From NCBI RefSeq assembly GCF_000016985.1, contig NC_009633.1, forward strand, positions 4,755,539-4,819,538: 64,000 nucleotides of DNA, given 5' to 3'. Of this stretch, positions 9,815 through 20,223 are shown in pieces. Every line of letters begins with the position of its first letter. Position 1 is the stretch's first letter. The position numbers and the translations under genes were made by a program. The DNA is from Alkaliphilus metalliredigens QYMF. GTDB taxonomy: Bacteria; Bacillota; Clostridia; Peptostreptococcales; Natronincolaceae. The notes below the pieces were generated by a model. That model had not been told where the DNA came from. It saw only the letters and a program-made list of their open reading frames with translations, and ran no database searches.

Positions 9815-11242
9815 TTAATCAAAGCTTTTATATCCTTCTGCTACAATAAAGTCATAAATCGAAAGACTTACCCCTTTTATATAATCAAAATCCAGTAATG
9901 CCACTATGTCTTCAGGGTTATGAGTTACTGTCAGCACATCTCTCTGCCCGAGAGTAACTCCCCTGATTTCTTCTTTGTTAAATGATAAATGGTCACTATC
10001 AAAACCCCGTTGCCCTTCAACGTTTATCCCATAAATCGCTAAATATTTCGTGATATTTTTCTTTAGGGCTTGATTTATTTCTTCGCCTCCTGATATTATA
10101 ATGGGTCCACCTGTTTTCCTTCCCACACAATCAATGTTTATATTATATATCTTATCATACTTGTCTTTTATTTGCTTTATATAAGCATTGCTGCCTAACA
10201 TTTCTGATTTCTTACTATTGAAGCCTACGAAGATGATATCCATTTGAAATGGTTCTTCTATGCTTTGATGATGCAGTCTCTGGACTAAGTCCATCATAAC
10301 AGCAACTCCCGCTGCATTATCAACTACTCCTCTAAAGATTTTCTCCCCTGCCCACCCTAGGTGATCTATATGTGCGGAGATTACCACGACTTTATTTGAA
10401 TCTTTTCCAGGGATCCTGCCGGCTACATTATAAATTGTTTTTTCTTCCCCCACAAGCTTGGAATATAAACTTACACTTTCTACATTCTCAGCTTGTAATG
10501 TTTCAAATAGCTCTTGTGAAATCTGGAACATAAAGGGTGCAGGTCGTGCCTCTCCATTGTCCATTATTTTATCCCAAACCCGCAGAGAATTACCCAAGAC
10601 CTTCCTTTTAATCAATACAGCCTGTGCTTGATCATATACATGTTGAATCTCTTCTGGCCCATCAAGGATGATCACTTTTTCCTTTATGTCCTCATCTTTT
10701 ATATTAAATGTAATGGGTGCTGTCATTTCCACTTCTCTCATAACCCTAGATTGCTCTGTATAATCCATTCCTAGCTCCGCCTCTCTTGTGGTTCCATCCT
10801 TAAAATGGATACGCAATGCCAGGGCTTGTTCATCTGGATGATAGATCATCTGTTGAAAGCCTTGAAGGTAGCTTACCTGGTCATGAGGTTGCAATCCTAT
10901 TTCTTTAAAGTATTTCTCAATATATTCAACGGTTAAATGATTGCCTTCTGTACCGGGAAGTCTACCGCGATGTTCATCTGAGGTTAAGGTTAAAACCCCT
11001 TCTAATAGGACTCCATATGATTCCATCCTTTGATCATGCCACTGCTCAACCCATGGCTTGACATCCTCTTCAATGGGTATTTCTTCATCCACCACAACCA
11101 TTGCCATCACACTACTGTTCATGTCTTCTCTCATGGAGTTCCCTAATTGTGCCCCATCCCCTTGAACAATGATCATTTGTCCTCCACCCAAAATTATTAT
11201 CATACTTAAAAACAACGATAGAACAACAGATTGTTTTCTCAT
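9815..11242 (-). CDS. Exported M28-like protein lacking catalytic Glu pair
   Basis: 475 residues from the ATG at 11242, chosen because AAGGAGG lies just before it (inside the first codons of a possible longer start at 11260). A signal peptide is followed by a peptidase M28 fold. Recognisable zinc-site elements are H291-x-D293 (SAHIDHLG), D308 (VDNAAG), D371 (NIDCVG) and H441. The segment that normally reads GEExGLLGS reads SKKSEMLGS, so the general-base Glu and the metal-binding Glu are both lysine (344, 345). It may bind peptides without cleaving them. No obvious operon partner. Confidence 0.8.
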   Translation of the reverse strand: MRKQSVVLSLFLSMIIILGGGQMIIVQGDGAQLGNSMREDMNSSVMAMVVVDEEIPIEEDVKPWVEQWHDQRMESYGVLLEGVLTLTSDEHRGRLPGTEGNHLTVEYIEKYFKEIGLQPHDQVSYLQGFQQMIYHPDEQALALRIHFKDGTTREAELGMDYTEQSRVMREVEMTAPITFNIKDEDIKEKVIILDGPEEIQHVYDQAQAVLIKRKVLGNSLRVWDKIMDNGEARPAPFMFQISQELFETLQAENVESVSLYSKLVGEEKTIYNVAGRIPGKDSNKVVVISAHIDHLGWAGEKIFRGVVDNAAGVAVMMDLVQRLHHQSIEEPFQMDIIFVGFNSKKSEMLGSNAYIKQIKDKYDKIYNINIDCVGRKTGGPIIISGGEEINQALKKNITKYLAIYGINVEGQRGFDSDHLSFNKEEIRGVTLGQRDVLTVTHNPEDIVALLDFDYIKGVSLSIYDFIVAEGYKSFD

Positions 11243-11501
11243 TTTTTTCCTCCTTCTCATTTTACAAATACACTGGTCCCACTTCTCCTTCTCATCACAT
11301 TTATTAAGGTATTATATTAACTTCTTCCGAACGCAACCCGCTCTTTTGTCCATATAATACTTATGCTACAATAAAACTAAATATTAATCCCATAGGTAAA
11401 TTACATCTTTACGTTTTTGTAGTGAATTCAGTAGGAATATAATCTTCTCTACAAATAATACAAATTTTCTTTATCAGATCAAAAGTAAAGGGTGATAAAA
11501 G

Positions 11502-13466
11502 ATGAAAAAGGTTCAAACTGCTTGTCCCCTAGATTGCTGGGATTGCTGTGCCATTGAAGTAACCACTAATGAAGGTGAAATTATTAACGTTCAAGGAGAT
11601 AAACATCATCCCATTACCAAGGGATTCCTATGTGAAAAAGGACTAAAACACTTGGAGCGTCTTTCAAGTACCAAACGCCTGAACACGCCTATGAAAAAAA
11701 CAGATGGACAATGGCATTCCATTTCTTGGGAAAAAGCCATTGCAGAAATTGGCGATAAACTTTTAGAAATTAAAAGGAAGTGTGGCTCAACAGCTCTTAT
11801 ACATTATAGCGAAGGGGGGCACGGCGGGCTTTCAAAGAATATTGACACAGCATTTTTCAATGCCTACGGAGGGGTTACTTCCCCTATGGGTAGTCTTTGT
11901 TGGGGAGCTGGTATCGCTGCTCAAACCCTTGATTTTGGTAAGGTGTTAAGTCATGATCCTGAGGATCTCCTTAACGCCCAAACCATTATTGTATGGGGGC
12001 GTAATCCTGCTTATACTAATATACACCTACTTCCTTTTCTAAAAAAAGCTCAGAAGAAGGGGACTCAGTTGGTAGTCATTGATCCAATTAAAACGGCTAC
12101 GGCTAAAATGGCTGATCATTACTATTCGGTCAAGCCGGAATCCGATGGTTTCTTGGCTTTGGCAATGGCTAAAATTATGATTGAAAACAATTGGATTAAT
12201 GTTGATTTCATTACTCAGTATTGTGACGGATTTGAAGATTTCCATGGTTATCTCCAAAACTTAGATTTAAATATGCTAGTTGAAAAAACGGGCTTATCTA
12301 TTGATTCAGTCCAGTCTTTGGCTACGCTTTACGCCTGTCACGGCCCCTCGGCTATTATATTAGGTTATGGGCTGCAGCGTTACACCCATGGGGGTAAAAA
12401 CATTCGCTTAATCGATGCACTTGGAGCCTTATCTGGAAATATCGGGATCCCCGGTGGGGGTGTTAGCTACGCCAATCAATATGTTTCCCAATGGTTAGAT
12501 CATGATTATCTTCGTAATGAGCAAAACCATTCTGTCCCATCCTTCAAGAAGGGCTTGTTTTCTCAATATGTACTACAGGATCGCCATGAATCACTAGAAG
12601 GTATTTTTATCACTAAAGCAAACCCGGTGGTTCAGCTTCCTAACACATCAGATACTATCAAGGCCTTTGACAGCATCCCATTCAAGGTAACGATTGATCA
12701 CTTTATGACCGATACAGCCCAGCTTTCTGATTATGTCCTGCCCTGTACCCACATCTTTGAGGAAGAGGATTTTCTCCATTCCTCAATGTGGCATCCCTAT
12801 TTTCATTATACTGAAAGGGTTGTCCCACCTCAAAATGGCGTCAAGAGCGAGTTCGAAATCTTCAAGCTTTTGGCTGAGTATATGAATATGACTGATTATC
12901 TTGACCAATATGGGTGTCAACGAACTTATTTGGAGAAAGGACTTCGCCCTCTTTTAAAAAAATTCAACAGTACCCTTGATGATATACAGGGCAAAAGGCT
13001 TAAATTGACAGGAAATGAGATCCCTTGGCAGGATAAAATATTTTACACATCTAACAAAAAATTTAATCTGTTTTGTCTCCAAGTCAGCGAACTCCCTTTT
13101 ACTGAGAATTTCAACACAGAATACCCTTTACAGCTTTTAAGTGTTCATCCTAAGCACTCTCTTCATACACAACATTATATTGATACAGATAATCTGATGC
13201 TTCCCAAGGTCTATTGCCATCCAAACACCCTAAATCAATGGCATGTACATGACGGAGATAGGGTCAAAGTAATTTCACCTACTGGTGAACTCCATGTCCG
13301 TATTGTTCTAGATTCTGATGTGTCACCAAACCTGTTACTCATTTATGAGGGGTGGTGGTTAACCCATGGCGGTGTCAACCATTTAACACCTCTAGGTGTA
13401 TCGGATATAGGCGATCAGGCAACCTATAATAATTGTTTTTGTAAAATTCCACCTATTTCTTTGTAA
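11502..13466 (+). CDS. Molybdopterin-dependent oxidoreductase
   Basis: 654 residues of the DMSO reductase/BisC superfamily. The N-terminal [4Fe-4S] motif uses C8, C12, C15 or C16 and C44 (ACPLDCWDCC ... GFLCEKG). It is followed by the molybdopterin domain and a C-terminal dinucleotide-binding domain (LHPKHSLHTQ-like, from about 540). C133 in GSLCWGAG is at about the position of the Mo/W ligand. There is no twin-arginine signal, so it is predicted cytoplasmic. No partner subunit or chaperone gene is adjacent, and the substrate is unknown. Confidence 0.85.
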   Translation: MKKVQTACPLDCWDCCAIEVTTNEGEIINVQGDKHHPITKGFLCEKGLKHLERLSSTKRLNTPMKKTDGQWHSISWEKAIAEIGDKLLEIKRKCGSTALIHYSEGGHGGLSKNIDTAFFNAYGGVTSPMGSLCWGAGIAAQTLDFGKVLSHDPEDLLNAQTIIVWGRNPAYTNIHLLPFLKKAQKKGTQLVVIDPIKTATAKMADHYYSVKPESDGFLALAMAKIMIENNWINVDFITQYCDGFEDFHGYLQNLDLNMLVEKTGLSIDSVQSLATLYACHGPSAIILGYGLQRYTHGGKNIRLIDALGALSGNIGIPGGGVSYANQYVSQWLDHDYLRNEQNHSVPSFKKGLFSQYVLQDRHESLEGIFITKANPVVQLPNTSDTIKAFDSIPFKVTIDHFMTDTAQLSDYVLPCTHIFEEEDFLHSSMWHPYFHYTERVVPPQNGVKSEFEIFKLLAEYMNMTDYLDQYGCQRTYLEKGLRPLLKKFNSTLDDIQGKRLKLTGNEIPWQDKIFYTSNKKFNLFCLQVSELPFTENFNTEYPLQLLSVHPKHSLHTQHYIDTDNLMLPKVYCHPNTLNQWHVHDGDRVKVISPTGELHVRIVLDSDVSPNLLLIYEGWWLTHGGVNHLTPLGVSDIGDQATYNNCFCKIPPISL

Positions 13467-13618
13467 TTACCACCACTATTTGTGACTTCAGTCACATCCA
13501 TTTTCAAATACATATCATATAATTGCATTACACCCAATCAATTTGTATATTGATTCACAAGATTTTTAAAACAGTTTACAATCTTGTGACAAACAAAATA
13601 ATGCCCCCCGCATTATTA

Positions 13619-13649
13619 CAAAACGCCCTTTAAGGGGCGTTTTTTGTTT
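13619..13649 (+). terminator. Terminator of the molybdopterin oxidoreductase
   Basis: Stem AAACGCCC (13621-13628) / GGGCGTTT (13635-13642) followed by a T run, about 150 bp after the stop codon. Confidence 0.8.
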
Positions 13650-13749
13650 GATCCCTACTTTCTTAACTATTTTTCATATTACTTTTTAAATCATCAGTAG
13701 CTATTCTATAATATATTTAGAAAGTCTAAATAGTTTGGAGGTATACTAG

Positions 13750-14092
13750 TGAACCACGCTCATAGAAGAGAATTCATTCTCAAAGGAGTATCTCCTATGG
13801 CGATGGCACCTTGGCAGCCTTTACCATGGGCATTGGTACTGCACTGGCTACCATCATCGGGCAAAACTTAGGATCCGGACATACCATATATGCCATGTTT
13901 TTAGATATGACCAGACTTTGGGGGCTTCGTATCCCCATGATTCTTCTCTTTGGAAGATATACCGACTGGGGTTCTAGTGGTGTTTGGTACGCCATGGTTT
14001 TCAGTAATGCCACAATTTGTCTCATGGGATTTGCTATTTATCTTCAAGGAAGCTGGCAACATAAGGTGGCCCGTCACAAAGCTTTGGCCTGA
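13750..14092 (+). pseudogene. Internally deleted MATE efflux gene
   Basis: Three pieces of a MATE transporter are compressed into about 340 bp. A GTG start at 13750, with GGAGG upstream, opens VNHAHRREFILKGVSP. After a frame change near 13810 comes FTMGIGTALATIIGQNLGSGH, which is mid-protein MATE sequence. It runs directly into a C-terminal segment (GLRIPMILLFGRYTDW ... GVWYAMV ... LQGSWQHKVARHK). A whole transporter has about 450 residues, so most helices are missing. A full-length MATE gene is at 17833-19224. The small ORFs here should not be annotated as intact proteins. Confidence 0.75.
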
Positions 14093-14113
14093 TATACCTC
14101 TTTTATTGCATGT

Positions 14114-14139
14114 AAAAAGGACCCTAAGGGTCCTTTTTT
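14114..14139. terminator. Terminator between MATE remnant and transketolase
   Basis: Perfect stem AAAAAGGACCC (14114-14124) / GGGTCCTTTTT (14128-14138) with A and T runs on both sides. Serves the convergent units. Confidence 0.85.
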
Positions 14140-14171
14140 AGTTATTTCTTTATGAATTAAGTCTCATTTAT

Positions 14172-16154
14172 TTAAAGTGTCATTGCTTTTTCAACAATAT
14201 TTTCCACTGTAAATCCATATTTATCCATTAGTACTTCCCCTGGAGCAGAGGCTCCAAAATCATCAATTCCAATAGCGATGCCTGCGTCTCCAATGAATTG
14301 GCTCCAGCCCAAGGTGACGCCTGTCTCAATTGAAATACGCTTGGTTACCTGCTTAGGTAAGATTTCCTCTTGATATTCCTTTGATTGATTTTTGAAAAGC
14401 TCCCAGCTCATCATACTGACGACATTGGCTTCAATGCCCTTATCCTGTAATGCCTTTTGCGCTTCAATTGCTAATGGCACTTCTGATCCACTGGCCATCA
14501 ATATCATATCAGGTGTTTCTTTCTTTCCTTTAGAGACAACATAGGCGCCCTTTGCTGCATCTTGACCTGATCCTTCTAGCTGTGCTAGGTTTTGACGACT
14601 TAATACCAGTACTGTTGGACCCTCTTGGTGCTTTAATGCCTGAATCCATGCAGCTGTTGTTTCTTTTCCATCAGCAGGACGTAATACCTGTACATTTGGA
14701 ATGGATCTTAGCATTAACAAATGCTCGATTGGTTGATGAGTCGGTCCATCTTCTCCTACACCAATACTGTCATGGGTAAAGACATAGACAACCGGCTGCT
14801 TCATCAGTGCAGAGAGTCGAATTGCAGGCTTCATGTAATCACTAAATACAAAGAATGTTGAACAAAATACCCTTAATCCCCCATGTAGTGCCATTCCATT
14901 TGTAATTCCCGCCATGGCATGCTCACGGACACCAAAATAAATGTTATTGCCCTTCCATTCTCCTTTTTGAAAATCTCCCATTTCCTTTAGGTATGTCTTT
15001 GTGGAAGGATTTAGATCTGCTGATCCCCCCATTAGGTTTGGCAGATGCTTCTTTAGGCGATTCATGACCTCTCCAGAGGTAGAACGAGTGGCCATTGGCT
15101 TCTCCGAAAATTCCCAAAGAGATGCATCCTTTAATAGCTCCTGTGGTAACTCCCGACTATGCCATTGCTTCCATGCCTTTGCCAGCTCAGGATGAGCTTC
15201 AGAATACCCTTTAAACATTTCTTCCCAGACCTTCGCTTTTTCATTTGAATCCTTCACCAGTCCATCAAAATGTCCCTTGACATCCTCTGGTACGAAGAAA
15301 TCCTCATCATGGGCCCATTCTAAGGTTTTACGAGTTAACTGAATCTCGTCCTTCCCTAATGGTGCTCCATGAACACCTGCGGTTCCTTGCTTATTAGGAC
15401 TTCCAAATCCAATGGTAGTTTTCACTTTAATTAAAGTTGGTTGTTCTTTATTTTCCTTAGCCGCCTTGATTGCCTTTGTAATTTCCGCAACATCATTTCC
15501 ATCCTTAACTATCACTACCTGCCACCCGTAAGCTTCATATCGCTTGGCTACATCCTCAGTAAATGTCAGTGAAGTATTCCCGTCGATAGAAATGTTATTA
15601 TCGTCATATAAACAAATCAGCTTATGTAGTCCTAGATGTCCAGCTAAAGAAGCTGCTTCAGAGGTGATTCCCTCCATCATATCTCCGTCACCAGCAATGA
15701 CATACGTGTAGTGATCTACGACATCATATTGATCCCGATTAAATTCTGCCGCTAATCTTCTTTCTGCCATGGCCATTCCCACTGCATTGGTCAGTCCTTG
15801 TCCCAATGGTCCTGTAGTTGTTTCAATTCCCACTGTATGTCCGAATTCAGGATGTCCAGGTGTCTTACTTCCCCACTGTCTGAAGTTTTGTAGGTCTTCA
15901 ATCGTCAATCCATAATTGAATAGGTGTAACAATGAATAAATCAACATTGATCCATGTCCAGCTGATAGGACAAATCGATCACGGTTGGTCCATTGTGGAT
16001 CATTGGGACTATGATTTAAAAATTGACTCCATAGCGTATAGGCCATTGGAGCTGCTCCCATGGGTAAACCCGGATGACCTGAGTTGGCCTTTTCCACTCC
16101 ATCAACAGCTAATAAACGAATGGTATTAATGGCTTTTTGTTCAATTTGTTTCAT
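14172..16154 (-). CDS. tkt: Transketolase
   Basis: 660 residues, normal full length. Thiamine-diphosphate enzyme moving two-carbon ketol units between sugar phosphates in the non-oxidative pentose phosphate pathway. Signatures: [17 protein letters not shown] at about 26-42, the GHGSML motif, and the TPP motif GDGDMMEG with downstream N residues near 155-187. The pyrimidine and C-terminal domains follow ([26 protein letters not shown]). Good ribosome site (GGAGGAG). It is monocistronic here, with no transaldolase or ribulose-phosphate gene beside it. The spacer 16155-16381 shows nothing clear. Confidence 0.97.
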   Translation of the reverse strand: MKQIEQKAINTIRLLAVDGVEKANSGHPGLPMGAAPMAYTLWSQFLNHSPNDPQWTNRDRFVLSAGHGSMLIYSLLHLFNYGLTIEDLQNFRQWGSKTPGHPEFGHTVGIETTTGPLGQGLTNAVGMAMAERRLAAEFNRDQYDVVDHYTYVIAGDGDMMEGITSEAASLAGHLGLHKLICLYDDNNISIDGNTSLTFTEDVAKRYEAYGWQVVIVKDGNDVAEITKAIKAAKENKEQPTLIKVKTTIGFGSPNKQGTAGVHGAPLGKDEIQLTRKTLEWAHDEDFFVPEDVKGHFDGLVKDSNEKAKVWEEMFKGYSEAHPELAKAWKQWHSRELPQELLKDASLWEFSEKPMATRSTSGEVMNRLKKHLPNLMGGSADLNPSTKTYLKEMGDFQKGEWKGNNIYFGVREHAMAGITNGMALHGGLRVFCSTFFVFSDYMKPAIRLSALMKQPVVYVFTHDSIGVGEDGPTHQPIEHLLMLRSIPNVQVLRPADGKETTAAWIQALKHQEGPTVLVLSRQNLAQLEGSGQDAAKGAYVVSKGKKETPDMILMASGSEVPLAIEAQKALQDKGIEANVVSMMSWELFKNQSKEYQEEILPKQVTKRISIETGVTLGWSQFIGDAGIAIGIDDFGASAPGEVLMDKYGFTVENIVEKAMTL

Positions 16155-16381
16155 ATAAATCTCCTCCTATTTAATTGAAATCTATTCTTTATATTAAATA
16201 TATTAAAGAAAACAACATATTTTTATGGCGTCTCTTCACAATATATTTCAAAAGACTGTGTTAATCAAATTGTATTTTCCCCTAAGGCAGTGTTTGTCAT
16301 GCAATTTATCAAGATTATATTTTGAAAATATAATCCCCCACCTGATTTCCCGATAGTGCAATTTGCTGAAACCAGTTCACT

Positions 16382-16870
16382 TTAATACCCTTCTGCTTGT
16401 CTTTGGTGATTGATTTTATTTTTTGCAAGATAGGCATCATATATCTGACCTGACTCGAACCCCAGCTTCTTTCCTAGGACCAAAAATCCTTCAAACAAAA
16501 TCCAGTACTCCGCTTCCCCTAAGGTACTTTCAAATTGATGAATTTGATTAAATACAGTCTTGATTTGCTCTACCAACGTTTGTTCGCCACTGACTCCGTC
16601 TTGAATCTTTGTACCTGTAAAGCCGATATCTAGACCCAAGCTTAAAATAAAATGAAGACAATCTACATACTCTTCTAAAATCACATTCCTTGAAGCTGGT
16701 GGATTTTTGCTCCAATACTTAAAGGCTCTGGTTTCATTTGCCAGCTCTCCTAATTCCACCTGGAGGGCTAATACCTTTGATGGCGTCAAGTTAACTCCTT
16801 GCAATTGATGTTCTACTATAATTTTTTCGTCTAGGTTCCTCTGGATTTCGTAAAGCACTGAGAATTCCAT
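16382..16870 (-). CDS. Dimeric all-alpha dUTPase-like NTP pyrophosphohydrolase
   Basis: 162 residues resembling the dUTPase_2 family (MazG-like superfamily). The metal-binding glutamates appear in the LQVELGELANETRAFKYWSK block (residues about 37-56), and a second acidic helix EEYVDCLHFILSLG lies near 66-80. Family members hydrolyse dUTP, and sometimes dUDP, to dUMP to keep uracil out of DNA. Family assignment is good; exact substrate is inferred. A tandem repeat array lies upstream in the spacer. Confidence 0.78.
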   Translation of the reverse strand: MEFSVLYEIQRNLDEKIIVEHQLQGVNLTPSKVLALQVELGELANETRAFKYWSKNPPASRNVILEEYVDCLHFILSLGLDIGFTGTKIQDGVSGEQTLVEQIKTVFNQIHQFESTLGEAEYWILFEGFLVLGKKLGFESGQIYDAYLAKNKINHQRQAEGY

Positions 16871-16912
16871 AATGTTCCTCCTCTTTTGTTTCCTTCACTA
16901 TTATACCACAAA

Positions 16913-17125
16913 ATTCGTCTTATGCTATCGCAACGACTCATAGCGCACTTAAATTTTTAACGGGCGTTGTTTAAAATTTCAAGTGCTTAAACAGAATTCG
17001 TCTTATGCTATCGCAACCACTCATGGCGCACTTATATTTTTAACCGGCGTTGTTCAAAATTTCAAGTGCTTAAACTGAATTCGTCTTATACTATACCAAC
17101 CATTCATTCATTGCGCACTTAAATA
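16913..17125. repeat. 83-bp tandem palindromic repeat, about 2.5 units
   Basis: Units start at AATTCGTC at 16913, 16996 and 17079, an exact 83-bp period. The third unit diverges after about 25 bp and stops near 17125. Each full unit contains GCGCACTTA...TTTTTAAC, a GGCGTTGTT core, then AAAATTTCAAGTGCTTAAAC. The outer GCACTT/AAGTGC and inner Ttttaac/gtt-aaaa parts can fold into one hairpin. The same family recurs at 23883-24117. Confidence 0.85.
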
Positions 17126-17127
17126 AA

Positions 17128-17157
17128 ACTGCCTATATCCTTAGATATAAGCAGTTC
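17128..17157 (-). terminator. Terminator of the SEC-C protein gene
   Basis: On the minus strand AACTGC-TTATATC pairs with GATATA-GGCAGTT through one mismatch and is followed by TTTATTT. It abuts the repeat array. Confidence 0.7.
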
Positions 17158-17210
17158 TATCATGGTACCTTATGGTCCGGTTAATCTGATGTTAAAGATT
17201 AAATAGAATG

Positions 17211-17711
17211 CTATTCATTCCCACAGCATTTTTTATATTTTTTGCCGCTTCCGCAAGGACATGGCTCATTTCTTCCTATCTTATCTTCTTTCACAACTGT
17301 CCTTGAGATATTGTATTCCTTTTTAATCTCTTTTCTTTTTTCCTCTGTTAAAATATCAGCCCATTGATCTAGGGTGTATAACCAGTCTGCCTTAGCTGAT
17401 AACATGTTAAAATACAGCTTTTCAAAATCAACATCCACCGCAACTTCAGTCTCTTCAGTTATCTCATCTAAGTCTAGATTTGTCACTAAGCTATCGTTAA
17501 TTCCATCTAAAAAGCCTACAAAATCTACTGTCTTTACCTTAAATTTCTTTGCCAAATCATTGATTTTTCCTTCTACCTTGCCTGTCCCCTCTTCTAGGAC
17601 TGTAATATAAATCCCCTTTTCTAGGTCACAGTATTCATTCCAAAACTGTACTGCCATTTGATCATTAGGTATGTCATAGGCCATTGATTTCCATTCATTA
17701 TATAAACTCAT
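17211..17711 (-). CDS. SEC-C motif protein of unknown function
   Basis: 166 residues from the ATG at 17711, where AGGAGA lies seven bases upstream. A longer in-frame start at 17747 has no ribosome site. The C-terminus [18 protein letters not shown] is a SEC-C zinc-binding motif (Cys-x-Cys ... Cys-Cys), as at the end of SecA and many unrelated proteins, where it mediates contacts with protein or nucleic acid. The N-terminal 140 residues are acidic and mostly helical, and I do not recognise them. Confidence 0.72.
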   Translation of the reverse strand: MSLYNEWKSMAYDIPNDQMAVQFWNEYCDLEKGIYITVLEEGTGKVEGKINDLAKKFKVKTVDFVGFLDGINDSLVTNLDLDEITEETEVAVDVDFEKLYFNMLSAKADWLYTLDQWADILTEEKRKEIKKEYNISRTVVKEDKIGRNEPCPCGSGKKYKKCCGNE

Positions 17712-17832
17712 TATTTCGTCTCCTTTGTTTAAAACTTTTATCCACACTATTATAGTATAAACACAGCCTGTTTTTCAATGCTTATTGTGCTAATCCAATA
17801 AAAAAGTATCATAGCTTATGAATTGGTCTTTT

Positions 17833-19224
17833 TTACCCTTCAGATTTCACTGTCATCTTTTCAATCACCGGTTCTTGTTCATAGATATTTTTTCTCTTAT
17901 ATAATGTAAAGCTTAAAATGAATCTAAAGACTAAATCAAAGCACATAACAATCCAAATAGCTGTAATGCCAACATCAAAAAATTGTACTAAAATATAAGA
18001 AAATGGAATTCGAATCAACCAAAGCCCGGTTCCTGCCACAATCATAGGAACCCTTGTAAATCCAGCCCCTCGCAAAGCCCCATTTAGCACCCCTGCCATA
18101 TTTTGAGGAATTTGTACGAGCCCCATAAAGAAAAGATACTTAATCCCAACATCAATGATCTCTTGTTGATCTGTTAGTAATCGCATAATGAATGCTGGAA
18201 AAAAGATCAGAACACTAGCACTAAAGATAGTAATCAAAAAAGAGCCTGTGACAATTTCCTTTAAGTACCTCTTCCCTAGCTGGGGATCCTTTGCCCCTAG
18301 TGCTTGACCAATAAAGGCGGTAGAAGCAACGCTAAAACCCATAGCAGGCATGTAAGAAATGGATTCTGCCTGTAATCCTAGCTGGTATGCAGCTAAGGAG
18401 ACTTCTCCAAAATCTAAAATAATCATGGTTAAAGCAATAGAAGAAACCTGCCAAAATATAGACTCTACTGCCGTAGGAGAACCCACCCTATAAACTTGAA
18501 TGACTTGCTTCATGTCTAATTTAAAAAAGGAACGATTAAATACTGTCCCTAGAATACCATGCCGATTAAAAAGCACATATATTCCTAATAGAGCTGCAAC
18601 AGACTGTGCCACAACTAATGCCACAGCCGCACCCCTTAACCCCATTGCTGGCAAACCCAGTGGTCCAAATATGAATGTATAGCTTAGAATCATATTAATG
18701 ACATTCATGATCAGGGCAATTTTCATAGGGGTTTTGGCGTTGCCCATTCCTTGTAGTACCCCAGCAACAACCTGTATCACAGCGACAAAGGGTAATCCCC
18801 AAGATAAGGTCCTCAAATACATAATTCCACTCTCAATCAAGGTAGGATCCCCCTTAAAAAAATTCAAAATTTGGGGAGCAAACCAAAAAAGAAGCTGCTG
18901 TAGGATCAGGACAAGTATAATAGAGGAAAGTAATGTTTGCTGTATTACTTTTTTAAGCTTGATTAAATTTCCAGATCCATAGGATTGTGCCACAAAAACT
19001 GTGGCTCCAGTGGTGACCCCTCTAAATAGAGCCCAAATAATTTGAGTAATTCGCATACTAATGCCCACAGCCGCCACGGCTACAGCACTAATCCTTCCAA
19101 TCATTGCCATTGTTACGAATCCTGCACTCATCTGCAATACATTTTCCATGGTAATGGGAAGAATCATAGAAAGAATTTTTCTTCGAACCTCAATTTTCGA
19201 AGGTATTTGTAGAGATGTCGCCAT
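17833..19224 (-). CDS. MATE family efflux transporter
   Basis: 463 residues with twelve predicted membrane helices in two homologous halves. The N-terminal part contains VAVAAVGISMRITQI and GATVFVAQSYG, matching the first MATE half; AYQLGLQAESISYMPAMGFS and FIGQALGAKDPQ match the second. Such proteins export cationic drugs or metabolites using Na+ or H+. Substrate unknown. It appears monocistronic; the TPP riboswitch unit starts divergently beyond its 5' end. Confidence 0.88.
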   Translation of the reverse strand: MATSLQIPSKIEVRRKILSMILPITMENVLQMSAGFVTMAMIGRISAVAVAAVGISMRITQIIWALFRGVTTGATVFVAQSYGSGNLIKLKKVIQQTLLSSIILVLILQQLLFWFAPQILNFFKGDPTLIESGIMYLRTLSWGLPFVAVIQVVAGVLQGMGNAKTPMKIALIMNVINMILSYTFIFGPLGLPAMGLRGAAVALVVAQSVAALLGIYVLFNRHGILGTVFNRSFFKLDMKQVIQVYRVGSPTAVESIFWQVSSIALTMIILDFGEVSLAAYQLGLQAESISYMPAMGFSVASTAFIGQALGAKDPQLGKRYLKEIVTGSFLITIFSASVLIFFPAFIMRLLTDQQEIIDVGIKYLFFMGLVQIPQNMAGVLNGALRGAGFTRVPMIVAGTGLWLIRIPFSYILVQFFDVGITAIWIVMCFDLVFRFILSFTLYKRKNIYEQEPVIEKMTVKSEG

Positions 19225-19390
19225 TTATTCGTCTCCCTAATATTTAGATTTATCCAACCATATTTATTATACAATATAACCCACACTTCATTGCGGTTTT
19301 TTATGTTACAAATCTGTTATTACTTTCTATAAAATAAATGCTATAAGCGTCCTATGGTATGGTATACTATAAGAACAATAGAATTTTTAT

Positions 19391-19480
19391 CGCTAGGGGT
19401 GCCTTGTGCTGAGAGGAACCATCCAACCCTTGAACCTGTAGGTTAGTACCTGCGCAGGAAAGCAAGTTCCGTATGTGAAA
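19391..19480 (+). promoter_or_regulatory. TPP riboswitch (THI element)
   Basis: Contains the classic conserved blocks: AGGGGTGCC, GCTGAGAGGAA, CAACCCTTGAACCTG, then GTACCTGCGCAGGAAAGCAAG. It lies about 100 bases upstream of thiT, with an intrinsic terminator (19488-19518) between. Thiamine pyrophosphate binding should favour the terminator and switch the importer off. Confidence 0.95.
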
Positions 19481-19487
19481 ACAAACT

Positions 19488-19518
19488 ACGTGAAGAGGCC
19501 TCCTCTTCACGTTTTTTA
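19488..19518 (+). terminator. Riboswitch-controlled terminator
   Basis: Perfect 11-bp stem ACGTGAAGAGG (19488-19498) / CCTCTTCACGT (19502-19512) with a T run, directly after the THI aptamer. Confidence 0.9.
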
Positions 19519-19583
19519 TTTTTCAGAAAATATAAGCATCTGCCCAATAGTGATAAAATAAAAAATGAAGGGATGTTGATATT

Positions 19584-20219
19584 ATGTTTCAAAAACTATT
19601 TGAGTTAGACCCTAATGTCATTAGAATTTTACTGGCTCTATTTGTCTTTTCCATTGGAGGCATGTTGTATTTTAAGAAAAACCAATCCTTTAAGTTTACT
19701 ACCCGTATGCTGGTTTATGGAAGTCTTTGTATTGCTTTATCCTTTGTCTTATCCTATATCCGTCTTTATCGTTTCCCCCAAGGAGGAAGTGTGACTCCTG
19801 CAAGTATGTTGCCTTTATTCATTTATGCAGTGGCCTTTGGTCCTATCCCTGGAATCATTGCTGGCTTTGCCTTAGGTATGTTAAAGCTTATTCAAGATCC
19901 CTTTGTGATCCATTGGGCACAATTTTTTCTAGACTATCCCCTAGCCTATGGGGCTTTAGGCTTAGCAGGGCTTTATAGAAATAATCTTGCAGTTTCAGTA
20001 TTGATTGGCGGATTTGGGAGATTCTTTATGAGCTTCTTATCGGGAGTCCTTTTCTTTGCCTCCTATGCACCCGAGGGGATGAATCCAATTATTTACTCGA
20101 TTGTCGTCAACGGTTTAGTGCTAGGAACCGATACATTGATTTGTGTTTCCTTTGTCTTTATCCCTCAAATCAAATCTGCAGTTAAGCATATTCATGGCTC
20201 CATCACACTAACAAAATAG
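19584..20219 (+). CDS. thiT: Thiamine transporter ThiT (ECF S-component)
   Basis: 211 residues with about six membrane helices. It has the ThiT hallmark GGSVTPASMLPLFIYA (about 71-86), a G-rich helix, and a HWAQFFLDYPLAY block whose family-conserved residues line the thiamine site. The S-component binds thiamine and couples to a shared ECF energising module encoded elsewhere. The upstream TPP riboswitch supports the assignment strongly. A residue stretch ahead of the conserved domain (about 1-40) is longer than in compact ThiT proteins and is predicted to add one helix. Confidence 0.92.
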   Translation: MFQKLFELDPNVIRILLALFVFSIGGMLYFKKNQSFKFTTRMLVYGSLCIALSFVLSYIRLYRFPQGGSVTPASMLPLFIYAVAFGPIPGIIAGFALGMLKLIQDPFVIHWAQFFLDYPLAYGALGLAGLYRNNLAVSVLIGGFGRFFMSFLSGVLFFASYAPEGMNPIIYSIVVNGLVLGTDTLICVSFVFIPQIKSAVKHIHGSITLTK

Positions 20220-20223
20220 TTTT

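Noticed and set aside
16913-17125. CRISPR array
   Set aside because: Units of 83 bp touch each other without unique spacers, and no cas gene is present in the window.
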